A stretch of DNA of 64,000 nt from Tsukamurella sp040611135 (GCF_040611135.1 NZ_JBEXNL010000003.1:248001-312000); one strand, 5' to 3'; positions 42,445 through 51,179 are shown, counted from the stretch's first letter. The notes: a model not told the origin generated them from the sequence alone. Numbers and translations: made by a program.

Positions 42445-43425
42445 ATGCACACCGTGGCCGTCCTGCTTCTCGAACCGATCATCGGCTTCGACGCCGCCAT
42501 CCCGCCGATGTGCTTCTCCGAGGCGACCGACGAGGACGACCGGTCGCTGTACCGGGTGATCACCTGCGGCGTCGACCGGGAACCCGTGCGGGCCACCGGC
42601 GGCTACGCGATCACCCCCGAGGCGGGCCCCGAGGTGCTCGCGACCGCGGACACCGTCATCGTGCCCGGCACCAAGATCCCCGGTCCCCGCCACGAGGGCA
42701 CGCTGCCCGACGACGTGCGCGCCGCCCTCGCCACCATCCGGCCGGGTACGCGCATCGTGTCGATCTGCACGGGTGCCTTCGTCCTCGCTGCTGCGGGACT
42801 GCTCGACGGCCGCAGCGTCACCACCCACTGGAAGTACGGCGCACAGCTGCGCAGGCTGTACCCCCGGGTCGGCCTGGTCGACCACGTCCTGTTCACGGAC
42901 GACGGTGACGTGCTCACCTCCGCGGGCCTGGCCGCCGGCCTGGACCTGTGCCTGCACCTCATCCGCGCCGATCACGGTGCGGCCGTGGCCAACAAGGTCG
43001 CGCGGCACTGTGTGATCCCGCCCGGCCGGCCGGGAACGCAGGCGCAGTTCGTCGACGCCCCGATTCCGGCGAGGGGGAGCGGCAGCACCGTCGACGTGCG
43101 GGACTGGGCCGCCCGGCACCTGGCCGAGCACCTCGCCGTCGACCTGCTCGCCCGCCGCGCGGGCCTGTCCGTGCGCACGTTCAACCGGCGCTTCCGGGAG
43201 GAGACCGGGCAGACGCCCGGCGCCTGGATCCTGCGCCGCCGGCTCGACCGCGCACGCGAGCTGCTGGAGACCACCGATCTGTCGGTCGACACCGTGGCGG
43301 AGGAGTCCGGGCTCGGCACCGGGGCGAGCCTGCGCGCGCATCTGCGGCGCGACACCGGCATGACGCCCCTGGGATACCGGCGCGTGTTCCAGGAGCGGGT
43401 CCTGCAGGACGTCCCGGGGGCCTGA
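42445..43425 (+). CDS. GlxA-family AraC-type regulator with DJ-1/PfpI domain
   Basis: A 326-residue activator-type protein. Residues ~1-190 are a DJ-1/PfpI-like domain (VAVLLLEPIIGFDAAIPPMCFSE; IVSICTGAFVLAAAGLLDGRSVTTHWK with the nucleophile-elbow Cys). Residues ~215-320 hold two AraC HTH motifs (LARRAGLSVRTFNRRFREETGQTPGAWI and VDTVAEESGLGTGASLRAHLRRDTGMTPLGYRR). The family senses small metabolites or amines. It is divergent from the MFS transporter gene, its likely target. Confidence 0.9.
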   Translation: MHTVAVLLLEPIIGFDAAIPPMCFSEATDEDDRSLYRVITCGVDREPVRATGGYAITPEAGPEVLATADTVIVPGTKIPGPRHEGTLPDDVRAALATIRPGTRIVSICTGAFVLAAAGLLDGRSVTTHWKYGAQLRRLYPRVGLVDHVLFTDDGDVLTSAGLAAGLDLCLHLIRADHGAAVANKVARHCVIPPGRPGTQAQFVDAPIPARGSGSTVDVRDWAARHLAEHLAVDLLARRAGLSVRTFNRRFREETGQTPGAWILRRRLDRARELLETTDLSVDTVAEESGLGTGASLRAHLRRDTGMTPLGYRRVFQERVLQDVPGA

Positions 43426-43459
43426 CGCGCCGCTCGGGGGCGCCGGGCAAGATGGACGG

Positions 43460-44587
43460 ATGCAAGGTCGGGTCGCGCCGCTGACCGGGCTGCGGGCCGT
43501 GGCCGCGGCCGCGGTGTGCCTCACGCACGCCGCGTTCTACACCGGCCACTACACCGACGATCTCGTCGGTCACCTGTGGGCGCGGTTGGAGATCGGCGTC
43601 CCGATCTTCTTCGCGCTCTCCGGGTTCCTGCTGTTCCGGCCGTGGGTGCGCCTGCTGCAGGACGGCGTGGGTCATCAGCCCGACCTGCGCCGGTACGCGT
43701 GGCATCGGTTCGGTCGCGTGGTGCCCGCGTACTGGGTCGTCGTGGTGGCCGTGTACGCCCTGGGGCTGGTGCGGCCGGAACCGAATCCGTCGGGCCGGGG
43801 TGCCGACGGTCTGGTGCGCAACCTCACCTTCACGCAGATCTACGGCTTCGGGCACCTGCGCGTCGGGCTGACCCAGGCGTGGAGCCTCGCCGTGGAGATG
43901 GCCTTCTACCTGGCCCTTCCGCTGCTCGGTTGGCTGCTCACCGCGGTCCTCTGCCGGTATCGGTGGCGACCCGCGCGGCTCCTGGTGGGCCTCGCCGCGC
44001 TCGCCGCGATCACCCCCGGGTGGATCCTCGTCGCCCCCGGGATCGAGCTCACCGCACGGATGTGGCCGCCCGCCTACCTGTGGTGGTTCGTCGCCGGTAT
44101 GGCGCTCACGGTCGCGGTCCCCCTGGTTCGACGGTGGCCCGCCTGGGCCACGCCCGCCTCCCTCGCGCTCGCGCTCGCGGCGTTCGTGGTGTCGGCCCTG
44201 CCGGCGATCGGGGGGCCGCCGACGATGGTGCCGAAGAGCGTTCTCGAGGCGCTCGTGAAATCGGCGCTCTACCTCGTCGTGGCCGCGGCGCTCATCGCGC
44301 CGTTCGCGTTGGCGCCGGCCTCCCACTCGCGGTACCACCGGGCGCTGGGCACCCGGCCCATGGTGTGGCTGGGCGGCGTCTCCTACGAGTACTTCCTGGT
44401 GCATCTCATCGTGATGGACGTGCTGCTCCTGGACGTGTTCGGGTGGCCCCTGTTCACCGGGAACATCGCCGTCGTCTTCCTCGTGACCTCGGCTGTGACG
44501 GTCCCGCTGGCGTGGGCGCTGCGCGCGGCGCTGCCCTTCGGGGATGATGGGGGACGCGATCGATCGGCGGAGGAGGTGCAGCGGTGA
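43460..44587 (+). CDS. Acyltransferase-3 family membrane protein
   Basis: A 375-residue OafA/YrhL-type integral membrane acyltransferase with about ten helices. It has the family start LTGLRAVAAAAVCLTHAAF with the catalytic His, GVPIFFALSGFLLFRPW, RRYAWHRFGRVVPAYW, and QAWSLAVEMAFYLALPLL in the middle. It adds acyl groups to sugars or lipids at the envelope. Its stop overlaps the next GTG (GTGA), so it is co-translated with the unknown gene that follows. Confidence 0.87.
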   Translation: MQGRVAPLTGLRAVAAAAVCLTHAAFYTGHYTDDLVGHLWARLEIGVPIFFALSGFLLFRPWVRLLQDGVGHQPDLRRYAWHRFGRVVPAYWVVVVAVYALGLVRPEPNPSGRGADGLVRNLTFTQIYGFGHLRVGLTQAWSLAVEMAFYLALPLLGWLLTAVLCRYRWRPARLLVGLAALAAITPGWILVAPGIELTARMWPPAYLWWFVAGMALTVAVPLVRRWPAWATPASLALALAAFVVSALPAIGGPPTMVPKSVLEALVKSALYLVVAAALIAPFALAPASHSRYHRALGTRPMVWLGGVSYEYFLVHLIVMDVLLLDVFGWPLFTGNIAVVFLVTSAVTVPLAWALRAALPFGDDGGRDRSAEEVQR

Positions 44588-45735
44588 CGGGACCGGATCC
44601 GGAGGTGCATATCGACGCGCCCGTCCGCCGCTGGTGCGACGCGCGTGCCATCCCCATGCCTCGGCGGGAACTCTCCGACGAGGCCGCCCTGCTCATCGCC
44701 GCCGGGCACCTGTCGCCGGCCGGCCGCGAAGTGGTGCTCAACCGCTTCGACACCGAGCGCGCATTCCCGGACATCGGCGGCTACTCCAAGCTGCGCCGGC
44801 TCAGCCGGATCGCGGAGCACGACTCCGCGTCCGGCGCGCCCGCCCGGCCCGGCTGGTCCGACGGTGCGCCCCCGAGTCCGTTCCAGCAGGCCCGCACTGC
44901 GGCCGAGGCGGTGCGCGCCGCCGACGCCCGGCGCAAGCTCGCAGGCTTCCGGCACGCGTTCACGCTCAACCGGTTGTCCTTCGCCGCGGGCGTGCGAGCC
45001 GTGCGCCGCGCTCGTAAGGACGCCGTGCACCTCGATCTCGACGAGCGGGACGCCCTGTTCGACGCGCTGTGCCTGACCCCGTTGCCGGTCACGCCGTCGG
45101 CCGCGGCGGTGGCGGCGCGCACCGTCGCCCGGGTGGCCGGGCCGGTCCTGCGGCTCGCGCCGCAGGTGGCGGGCTGGGTCGACGGGCACGGTGCCCCCGA
45201 CGAGCGACTCCTCGTCTTCGAGGACCGCTACGACGTGCTGTTGTTCGTCGCCGGGCTCGTGTACGACAAGGTCACCTACTCGCGCTCGGTGAGCGCGGGC
45301 GAGTTCGACGAGCAGCTCGGGCAGCTCGACCTGCCGACGGACCTGGTGCAGATCTCCGCGGACGTGGCGCAGCTCAGGGCGGTGTGGGGGCAGCTGCGGT
45401 ACGCGCCGGGGCTCGCCGACGGCACCCGCTCCGGCGAGCTCGACAAGGTGTGGGACGAGCTGGTCGACCGGGTCACGGCGCTCACCCGCGTCGGCGACCT
45501 GGTGGACGTCGCCGACGCCAAACGTCCGCGGCGGATGTCGATCGAGTCGATCGATCAGCAGATCCACGAGCTGGTCACCCGCTCCGGTGAGCGCGAGATC
45601 TCGACGCAGAGCGCGCGCCGCGTCGCGGGGCAGATCATGGGCGCCAAGGGCGACCTCCCGCGCGCCCTGCCCGACGGTGCGCGCCCCGCCCTGCCAGGTT
45701 CGGAGCCTCAGCCGCGGGACCAGGACGCGAGGTAG
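44584..45735 (+). CDS. Conserved hypothetical protein coupled to the acyltransferase
   Basis: A 383-residue soluble, helix-rich protein with no signal or membrane segment: PVRRWCDARAIPMPRRELSDEAALLIAAGHLS, FRHAFTLNRLSFAAGVRAVRRARKD, LVFEDRYDVLLFVAGLVYDKVTYS, then basic C-terminal SIESIDQQIHELVTRSGE. No family is recognised. It starts with GTG inside the acyltransferase stop, and its last 28 bp overlap the convergent thioesterase gene. An SDGAP stretch near residue 96 carries the GACGGTGC octamer. Confidence 0.7.
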   Translation: MTGPDPEVHIDAPVRRWCDARAIPMPRRELSDEAALLIAAGHLSPAGREVVLNRFDTERAFPDIGGYSKLRRLSRIAEHDSASGAPARPGWSDGAPPSPFQQARTAAEAVRAADARRKLAGFRHAFTLNRLSFAAGVRAVRRARKDAVHLDLDERDALFDALCLTPLPVTPSAAAVAARTVARVAGPVLRLAPQVAGWVDGHGAPDERLLVFEDRYDVLLFVAGLVYDKVTYSRSVSAGEFDEQLGQLDLPTDLVQISADVAQLRAVWGQLRYAPGLADGTRSGELDKVWDELVDRVTALTRVGDLVDVADAKRPRRMSIESIDQQIHELVTRSGEREISTQSARRVAGQIMGAKGDLPRALPDGARPALPGSEPQPRDQDAR

Positions 45736-46142
45736 GTCTTCTCGTCGTCGGTGAGCCTACGCAGGCTGCGCTTCTCGATGTCGACGACGGCCATCTGCGT
45801 GGTGGCGAGGATGGCCGGCTTCGATTCGGGCGCAGCGCCGCGCGCCCGCACCTCGTAGCCGATGGTGAAGTCGACGCTGCGGTTGCCCGCGATGTACATG
45901 CCCACCTGGACCGGCGAATCCTCGTGGTACAGCTGAGCCTTGTACTTGATGGCCACATCGGCGATGAACGCGCTCTTGATCAGCGGAGCGTACTTCTCGC
46001 CGGCGGAGAGCAGCCACTGGATGCGGGCCTCCTCCAGCAGCGTGACCATGCGCGCGTGGTTCACGTGCCCCAGGGCGTCCATGTCGGACCAGCGCACGGG
46101 AACGTGTGCGGTGAAGGCGAACTCGTACCGGCCCAGGCTCAC
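45708..46142 (-). CDS. Hot-dog thioesterase (4HBT family)
   Basis: A 144-residue 4-hydroxybenzoyl-CoA-type thioesterase: VPVRWSDMDALGHVNHARMVTLLEEAR holds the catalytic Asp region, followed by ADVAIKYKAQLYHEDSPVQVGMYIAGN. It likely hydrolyses acyl-CoA in the cytoplasm. Its GTG overlaps the stop of the aminotransferase gene upstream (GTGA), so the two share a message although their functions do not obviously connect. Confidence 0.87.
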   Translation of the reverse strand: MSLGRYEFAFTAHVPVRWSDMDALGHVNHARMVTLLEEARIQWLLSAGEKYAPLIKSAFIADVAIKYKAQLYHEDSPVQVGMYIAGNRSVDFTIGYEVRARGAAPESKPAILATTQMAVVDIEKRSLRRLTDDEKTYLASWSRG

Positions 46143-47224
46143 CGCAGCCAGCCCGTCGCGAAGGCGAGGAAGGCGTCGTTCTCCTCGGGAATGGTCACCG
46201 TGACCCGGACCCCGGCACCGTCGAACCCGCGGACCAGCAGGCCGGCCTCGGCGGCGTCGGCGGTGAACCGCAGAGCGTCGGCGCCCAGGGGGAGCCAGAC
46301 GAAGTTGGCCTGCGTGTGGGGGACCTCGAAGCCGGCGGTGAGCAGCGCTTCACGGACCCGGATCCGCTCGGCCACCACGGATTCCGTACGTGCCAGCAGC
46401 TCGTCGTTCGCCTGCAGCGAGGCGATCGCGGCGGCCTGCGCGGGCACGCTGACGGAGAAGGGTAGGTGCACCTTCGTCAGCGCGGCGATGAGCTCGGGGC
46501 CCGCGACGGCGTAGCCCACACGCAGGCCCGCGAGGCCGTAGGCCTTCGAGAAGGTGCGCAGCGCGATCACGTTGGGGTGCCTGGTGATCAGCGCGGCACC
46601 GTCGATGCGGGCACCGGTCTGATCGTTGGGACGGTGGTACTCGTAGTACGCCTCGTCGAGGGCCACGACGACGTGCGGCGGCACCTTCGCCAGGAAGTCC
46701 TCGAACTGCTCCTCCGAGACGGTCGTGCCCGTGGGGTTGTTCGGGTTGCAGACGAAGATCAGGCGCGTGCGATCGGTGATCGCCGCGGCCATCGCGTCGA
46801 GGTCGTGCACGTGATCGGCCGTCAGCGGGACCTGGACCGGCACGGCGCCGACGACGCGGGTCACGATCGGGTAGGCCTCGAAGCTGCGCCAGGCGAAGAC
46901 CACCTCGTCGCCGGGCCGGCAGGTGATCTGCACGAGGTCCTGGCACAGCGCGACCGAGCCGCATCCCACGTGCAACTGGTCCTCGGTGGCGCCGGTCAGC
47001 TTCGCGAGCTCCGCGCGCAGCGCGACCGCGCCGTTGTCGGGGTAGCGGTTGGCGGTGCGGAGCACCTCGGTCAGTGCCTGCGCGACGGAGGGCAGCGGAC
47101 CGTCGACGGTCTCGTTCGACGCGAGTTTGATCGCGCCGGGCGCGGACTTGCCCGGGACGTAGGCGGGGAGCGCGTCGAGGTCGGGCCGGATGCTCAGGGT
47201 GCTGGGCTGGTTCTCGGAGGGCAC
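46139..47224 (-). CDS. pat: Aromatic amino acid / histidinol-phosphate aminotransferase (Pat/HisC2)
   Basis: A 361-residue fold-type I aminotransferase: KLASNETVDGPLPSV, CGSVALCQDLVQITCRPGDEVVFAWRSFEAYP, FVCNPNNPTGTTVS, LDEAYYEY and TFSKAYGLAGLRVGYAV with the PLP lysine. It matches Rv3772 (HisC2/Pat), which in actinobacteria is considered an aromatic aminotransferase distinct from the HisC of the his operon. No his genes lie nearby, which supports Pat. The start GTG 47224 gives the usual length. Confidence 0.85.
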   Translation of the reverse strand: MPSENQPSTLSIRPDLDALPAYVPGKSAPGAIKLASNETVDGPLPSVAQALTEVLRTANRYPDNGAVALRAELAKLTGATEDQLHVGCGSVALCQDLVQITCRPGDEVVFAWRSFEAYPIVTRVVGAVPVQVPLTADHVHDLDAMAAAITDRTRLIFVCNPNNPTGTTVSEEQFEDFLAKVPPHVVVALDEAYYEYHRPNDQTGARIDGAALITRHPNVIALRTFSKAYGLAGLRVGYAVAGPELIAALTKVHLPFSVSVPAQAAAIASLQANDELLARTESVVAERIRVREALLTAGFEVPHTQANFVWLPLGADALRFTADAAEAGLLVRGFDGAGVRVTVTIPEENDAFLAFATGWLR

Positions 47225-47304
47225 TCGGCCAGGGTAGTCCGACGGTCTGCGGTGGGAGGCCACCGAGGCCGGTCACGTGCACCGGCCCCGGCGGCAGAAG
47301 GACG

Positions 47305-47514
47305 TCAGTTGCCCGAGAGCTTGTCCTTGACGGCGTCGACGCCCTCCTTGACCTTCTCGGCCACGTCCGCGATCTTCTCCTTCGCGGCGGCGAGGCCCTG
47401 ATCGGCCTGGCCCTCGGCCTTGAGGTCGTCGTTTCCCGTGGCCGCGCCCGCGGCCTCCTTCGCGCGCCCCTTGAGGTCCTCAGCCTTGTTCTTGGCGTCG
47501 TCTGCGATACCCAT
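47305..47514 (-). CDS. CsbD-family stress protein
   Basis: A 69-residue, charged, helical protein: MGIADDAKNKAEDLKGRAKEAAG followed by EKIADVAEKVKEGVDAVKDK. CsbD-like proteins are induced by general stress in Bacillus and other bacteria; their molecular role is unknown. It is the last gene of the Asp23/AmaP operon, starting 2 bp after amaP. That position supports a shared stress response. Confidence 0.88.
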   Translation of the reverse strand: MGIADDAKNKAEDLKGRAKEAAGAATGNDDLKAEGQADQGLAAAKEKIADVAEKVKEGVDAVKDKLSGN

Positions 47515-47516
47515 GG

Positions 47517-48107
47517 TCACGTCCTCTCTATGGTCGTTGGATCTTCTTCTCGGGGGAGTTCCCCAAGTCCTCTGTCGCCGCGCCGGTCGTTGACCAGGAC
47601 CTGGAACGCGACGTCGGGCCCGGTGGCGGCGGCCACGTCGTGGCGTGCGGCGGTCGCCAGGGAGGTGAGCTCGTCGACGGTCGCGCCGGGCGCGACCGCG
47701 ACGGCCACGCGGATGATCGGGCGGCCCTTCTCGATCACGGTCGAGGGCCGGGCGCGCCGGATGAGGGGGCTGCGCCCCAGGTCGGCGGCGACCGCGTCGG
47801 CGACGCGCCCCAGGTCGACGGTGCCGTCCCCCGGGGTGTGCGCGGTCCGCGAGGCGGAACTGCGCAGATGCCGGACGAGCAGCCACAGCGCGACGAGTAC
47901 CAGGAGCGCGCCGGCGGCGCCGGTGACGGCGGGCCACCACGGCTGGTCGGGTAGGCGGACGATCGTCGGGACCGAGACGTGTGCCGCCGCATCGGCCGCG
48001 GTCCGCTGGCCGAGCCGGTCGCCGAGCGCCCACAGGCCGCCGCCGAGCAACACCAGCCCGACGAGCCCGGCGAGGATCCGGTCGATGACACGGGTCGAGC
48101 CCTTCAT
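47517..48107 (-). CDS. amaP: AmaP-like membrane anchor of the Asp23 module
   Basis: A 196-residue protein with two transmembrane helices (RILAGLVGLVLLGGGLWAL and PAVTGAAGALLVLVALWLLV) and a cytoplasmic Asp23-like tail (IRVAVAVAPGATVDELTSLATAARHDVAAATG). This is the layout of AmaP, which tethers Asp23 to the membrane in Staphylococcus. It starts within the stop of the preceding gene (ATGA). Confidence 0.78.
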   Translation of the reverse strand: MKGSTRVIDRILAGLVGLVLLGGGLWALGDRLGQRTAADAAAHVSVPTIVRLPDQPWWPAVTGAAGALLVLVALWLLVRHLRSSASRTAHTPGDGTVDLGRVADAVAADLGRSPLIRRARPSTVIEKGRPIIRVAVAVAPGATVDELTSLATAARHDVAAATGPDVAFQVLVNDRRGDRGLGELPREEDPTTIERT

Positions 48108-48931
48108 CGGGCCACCTCCTCGGCGCTGCGGCGGTCGGGGTCGATCCGCCGGTGGAACCACAGTTCGTCGGAGATGGGGATGTGGCTGCGCCGGCGCGGC
48201 TTCACTGCGGCGACCAGCAGCACAAGGCCCAGCACGATGGCGCCGACCGTCGCGGGCCAGGCCCACCACGACCACCGCACGTCGTCGGCGATGCGGGGAA
48301 CCGCGTCGATCCAGCGGCTCCCGGCGACCCAGCCCAGCGAGACGAGGGCGTCACGGACCGCGATCGCGCCGAGCGCGACGACGGCGAACAGCAGCGGCAC
48401 CGTCACGATGCTGGCACCGGCGGTGCGGCGAGGTGCACGACGCCGCAGTTCGCGGGTCGTGGGCGGGGCGTCCGTCGCGGCGGCGGCGGTGCCGTGCGTC
48501 GGTGTGGCGCGCGGACCCGTGTGGTCCTCGCTGATCCGGACGATGTGCACGTGCACCTCCTTCGGGGCCGCGCCGAGGCTGCGGGCCAGTTCGTCGTCGA
48601 CGGCGGAGTGGACCGCGGGCACGAGTCGAGCGGAGTCGAGCGGCCACTGCGCGGCGATCTGCACGTCGACGTCGCTGCGCGCCCGGTCGGCGAAGCGCAC
48701 GGACGGCAGCTGCCGCGCCGTGAGTCCGCGGACCCGTTCGGTACCGGGCACGGAGAGTGCGGCGTGCTCGATCAGTCGGCGCCGGACGCGGTCGTCGATG
48801 ACGGTGCGGCCCCGGCCGGTGGTGTCGGCGGTCCGGGCGTCGCCGGCGTCGGCCCCGGTTGCGGCGGCGATGGTCTCGGCCGTGACCGCTGCGGCGAGCG
48901 GGCCGGTGGAGGTCACCGATTCGGTGCTCAC
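48104..48931 (-). CDS. Asp23-like domain protein with C-terminal membrane hairpin (DUF6286-like)
   Basis: A 275-residue protein. About residues 45-140 form an Asp23/Gls24-like domain (VIDDRVRRRLIEHAALSVPGTERV, SARLVPAVHSAVDDELARSLG). A low-complexity linker follows, then two membrane helices (IVTVPLLFAVVALGAIAVRD; WAWPATVGAIVLGLVLLVAA) and a basic C-terminus. The DUF6286 name is recalled and tentative. GTG 48931 is preceded by GGAG. It lies between the DUF2273 and amaP genes, one or a few bases from each. Confidence 0.72.
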   Translation of the reverse strand: MSTESVTSTGPLAAAVTAETIAAATGADAGDARTADTTGRGRTVIDDRVRRRLIEHAALSVPGTERVRGLTARQLPSVRFADRARSDVDVQIAAQWPLDSARLVPAVHSAVDDELARSLGAAPKEVHVHIVRISEDHTGPRATPTHGTAAAATDAPPTTRELRRRAPRRTAGASIVTVPLLFAVVALGAIAVRDALVSLGWVAGSRWIDAVPRIADDVRWSWWAWPATVGAIVLGLVLLVAAVKPRRRSHIPISDELWFHRRIDPDRRSAEEVAR

Positions 48932-48933
48932 GG

Positions 48934-49119
48934 TCAGCTCCGGTTGCGGCGGCGCAGGGCGGTGAGGTCGATGAGCCCGTCGAGGTGCGCGCCCACGGCC
49001 GCGCCGGCCGTGCCGAGCACGATCGCGAGCAGGAATCCGACCAGGCCGCCGACTACGATGGCGATCGCCACGAGCAGGCCGATCACGCCTCCCCACACGG
49101 TGAAGTGTCCTGGCGTCAT
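48934..49119 (-). CDS. Small integral membrane protein (DUF2273-like)
   Basis: A 61-residue protein with two close helices (VWGGVIGLLVAIAIVVGGLVG and FLLAIVLGTAGAAVGAHL). DUF2273 proteins of this size accompany asp23 and amaP in many Gram-positive bacteria. Its ATG overlaps the stop of the Asp23 gene upstream (ATGA). Confidence 0.8.
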   Translation of the reverse strand: MTPGHFTVWGGVIGLLVAIAIVVGGLVGFLLAIVLGTAGAAVGAHLDGLIDLTALRRRNRS

Positions 49120-49439
49120 GGGGTGAACTCCTTCGGTTCTGCGGGGTCCGGGCCGGACACCGCGATATCGGATATGACGACGTCCACGGGGACCCCCGCG
49201 GCGTCGGAGGCGGCGGCGCGGACGCGGTCCGCGAGGTCGACGAGATCGAGGTCGCGGCGGAACTCGAGCACGACGGACACCTGTCCGCCGTCGTCGTCGA
49301 TGCGGACGCCGCGCACCGTCCGGCCGGGCAGGTGAGTGGCGGGGCCGCCGGGCCCGCCGGCGTGGACGCCCACGACGCCGTCGATCGCCGTTACCGCGGC
49401 GACCACCCCGTCGACCCGAGCGGCGCGGGCGGCGCTCAC
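49116..49439 (-). CDS. Short Asp23/Gls24-like protein
   Basis: A 107-residue protein with a heavy-metal-associated-like/Asp23 pattern: VVAAVTAIDGVVGVHAGGPG, VSVVLEFRRDLDLVDLADRVRAAA, VDVVISDIAV. It starts with GTG inside the stop of the full-length Asp23 gene. It likely co-assembles with it, but that is inference. Confidence 0.75.
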   Translation of the reverse strand: MSAARAARVDGVVAAVTAIDGVVGVHAGGPGGPATHLPGRTVRGVRIDDDGGQVSVVLEFRRDLDLVDLADRVRAAASDAAGVPVDVVISDIAVSGPDPAEPKEFTP

Positions 49440-49909
49440 TGGACCCGCGACTCCGCCGGCGTCTCGCCGGTGGCGTCGTCATCGTCGGCGAAGTGGACGT
49501 CGTGGACGGTCACGTTGACCTCGGTCACCTCGAGGCCGGTCATGGACTCGACGGCGTCGATGACATTGTTGCGGATGCCGGCGGCCAGGTCGTGGATCGC
49601 GACGCCGTACTCGGCGACGATCGCCACGTCGACGGCGGCCTGCCGCTCGCCGACCTCGACGGTGACGCCCTGCGTGAGATCCGGTGCGCCCGGGAGGGTC
49701 TCGCGGATGCGGCCGACCACGCGGGCGGCCTGGCCGCCGAGGTCGTGGACGCCGTCGACCTCGCGGGCCGCGATGCCGGCGATCTTGGACACGACCACGT
49801 CGGCGATGGTGGTGCTGCCGCGCCCGACCTGCGTGGCGACCGCGGTACCGGGCTTCGTCGCCGTCGACTCGTCGGCGGTCGCGGCGGGCTTGGTGGTGGT
49901 CGAGGTCAT
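49436..49909 (-). CDS. Asp23/Gls24-family envelope stress protein
   Basis: A 157-residue member of the Asp23/Gls24 (DUF322) family: STTIADVVVSKIAGIAAREVDGVHDLG, QGVTVEVGERQAAVDVAIVAEYGVAIHDLA, VESMTGLEVTEVNVTVHDVHF. In Staphylococcus, Asp23 coats the membrane and responds to cell-wall stress. First gene of a six-gene operon with overlapping starts. The ATG 49909 is 18 bp from an ECF-like -10 element, and the operon is divergent from an ECF sigma gene. Confidence 0.9.
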   Translation of the reverse strand: MTSTTTKPAATADESTATKPGTAVATQVGRGSTTIADVVVSKIAGIAAREVDGVHDLGGQAARVVGRIRETLPGAPDLTQGVTVEVGERQAAVDVAIVAEYGVAIHDLAAGIRNNVIDAVESMTGLEVTEVNVTVHDVHFADDDDATGETPAESRVQ

Positions 49910-49926
49910 GTTCTTCGCTCCCTTGT

Positions 49927-49953
49927 GTCGACTGATGCACCGGGATCCGTTCC
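49927..49953 (-). promoter_or_regulatory. ECF-type promoter of the Asp23 operon
   Basis: On the minus strand GGAAC (49953-49949), a 16-bp spacer and GTCGAC (49932-49927) match the general ECF sigma pattern GGAAC-N16-GTC. It points at the Asp23 operon, 18 bp before its first ATG. The ECF sigma encoded divergently is the likely user. Confidence 0.5.
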
Positions 49954-50025
49954 GGCACACTGGGTGAGTCGCCGTCTCGCGGAGATCGGCACGCGATTGT
50001 GATCCATCTCACATCAGGAGGGTGG

Positions 50026-50586
50026 TTGTTCGAATCGGAGCTGCTGCCGTCGCTGTCCGACGAGACCCTGACGAGGCGCGCCCAGCGGGGCGACGCCGCG
50101 GCCTTCGACGTTCTCGTGCAGCGCCACGCGCCCGCCCTGCATCGGTTCGTCGCGCGGACGATGCCCGAACGCAGCGACTGCGACGACATCGTGCAGGAAT
50201 CTCTCATCGCCGCATGGAAGGCGCTCCCGAACTTCGCCTTCCGGTCGAGCCTGCGGACGTGGCTGTTCTCGATCGCCGCCCGCAAGACCGCTGACGTGCT
50301 GCGTCGCCGCGCACCCGTCGTCGACTCCGAGGCCGTCGACGAGGCGGTCGCGCGGGAACCCGGCCCCGTCGAGAAGGCGACCGACCGGGACTTCCTCGAC
50401 GCGCTCGCCCGGGAGTTGGGGCGCCTGCCCTACCCGGCCCGCGCTGCGTGGTGGCTCCGCGAGGTCGACGGGCTGTCCGTGGCCGAGATCGCGAGCGTGT
50501 TGCGGACCACGGAGGGTTCGGTACGCGGCCACCTGCAGCGGACGCGGCAGCGCCTCGCGGAGACGCTCGGAGAGTACTGGCCATGA
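50026..50586 (+). CDS. ECF-type sigma-70 factor
   Basis: An RNA polymerase sigma factor of about 186 residues with region 2 (ALHRFVARTMPERSDCDDIVQESLIAAWKALPNFAFRSSLRTWLFSIAARK) and region 4 (LPYPARAAWWLREVDGLSVAEIASVLRTTEGSVRGHLQRTRQRL). I favour a TTG start at 50026 because AGGAGGG ends 5 bp before it; the GTG at 49999 would place that ribosome site inside the gene. It is followed, with an ATGA overlap, by an unknown gene that could be its regulator, and is divergent from the Asp23 operon. Confidence 0.85.
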   Translation: MFESELLPSLSDETLTRRAQRGDAAAFDVLVQRHAPALHRFVARTMPERSDCDDIVQESLIAAWKALPNFAFRSSLRTWLFSIAARKTADVLRRRAPVVDSEAVDEAVAREPGPVEKATDRDFLDALARELGRLPYPARAAWWLREVDGLSVAEIASVLRTTEGSVRGHLQRTRQRLAETLGEYWP

Positions 50587-51179
50587 GCGATCCGACGCGG
50601 CCGGTGGGGGCCGGACCGTTGTGCATTCCGACGGGACGTGGTCACACTGGGGGAGCGATGAGTTTCAGGCGAGTGGAGAGTGGTGGCGCCGCACCGGCGC
50701 AGGACACCGATTGGATAGCCGACGCGACGCGTCGGCTCGCAGGGCTGGCCGGAGCCGATGCCGAGGCGCCCGAGGTCGATCCGCGCTGGGGCGCGGACGC
50801 GATCGACCGGCTCCGCGAGGCCGTCACTCAACAGGTCTCGGCGTTGCCGCGACGGTCGCGCCCGATCGCGACGGTGCGGACCGGTGTCACCGTCACCGAG
50901 CTGGCCCTCTCCAAGGCCGTCACGGCGGCGCTCTCCGACAGCGCGGCGTCCGAGGCCGCCGCCGTCGCCGACGTCGCGCTGGATCTGGCGGGTGGCGAGC
51001 TGGCCGCGGTGCACGTCCACCTGGTCGCGGTGGGGGCGGACGAGCGGCCGCACACGCTGCTCGACGGTGGCGAGCGCCTCCGCGCCCTGACGGCCGACGT
51101 CGTGCGGCGGATGGTGGGAACGGGCGACGTCCGGATCGACCTCACCTGGGAGGACGTGCTGACGCCGGAGCCGATCTAG
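50583..51179 (+). CDS. Asp23-like protein coupled to the ECF sigma gene
   Basis: A 198-residue protein translated from an ATG overlapping the sigma stop. The central part (GADAIDRLREAVTQQVSALPRRSRPIATVRTGVTVTELALSKAVTAAL, then AAVADVALDLAGGELAAVHVHLVAVG) looks like the Asp23/Gls24 fold with an N-terminal extension. No membrane helix or zinc motif of classical anti-sigma factors is seen. If it binds the sigma factor it would be an unusual anti-sigma; otherwise it is one more Asp23-module component. Confidence 0.65.
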   Translation: MSDPTRPVGAGPLCIPTGRGHTGGAMSFRRVESGGAAPAQDTDWIADATRRLAGLAGADAEAPEVDPRWGADAIDRLREAVTQQVSALPRRSRPIATVRTGVTVTELALSKAVTAALSDSAASEAAAVADVALDLAGGELAAVHVHLVAVGADERPHTLLDGGERLRALTADVVRRMVGTGDVRIDLTWEDVLTPEPI

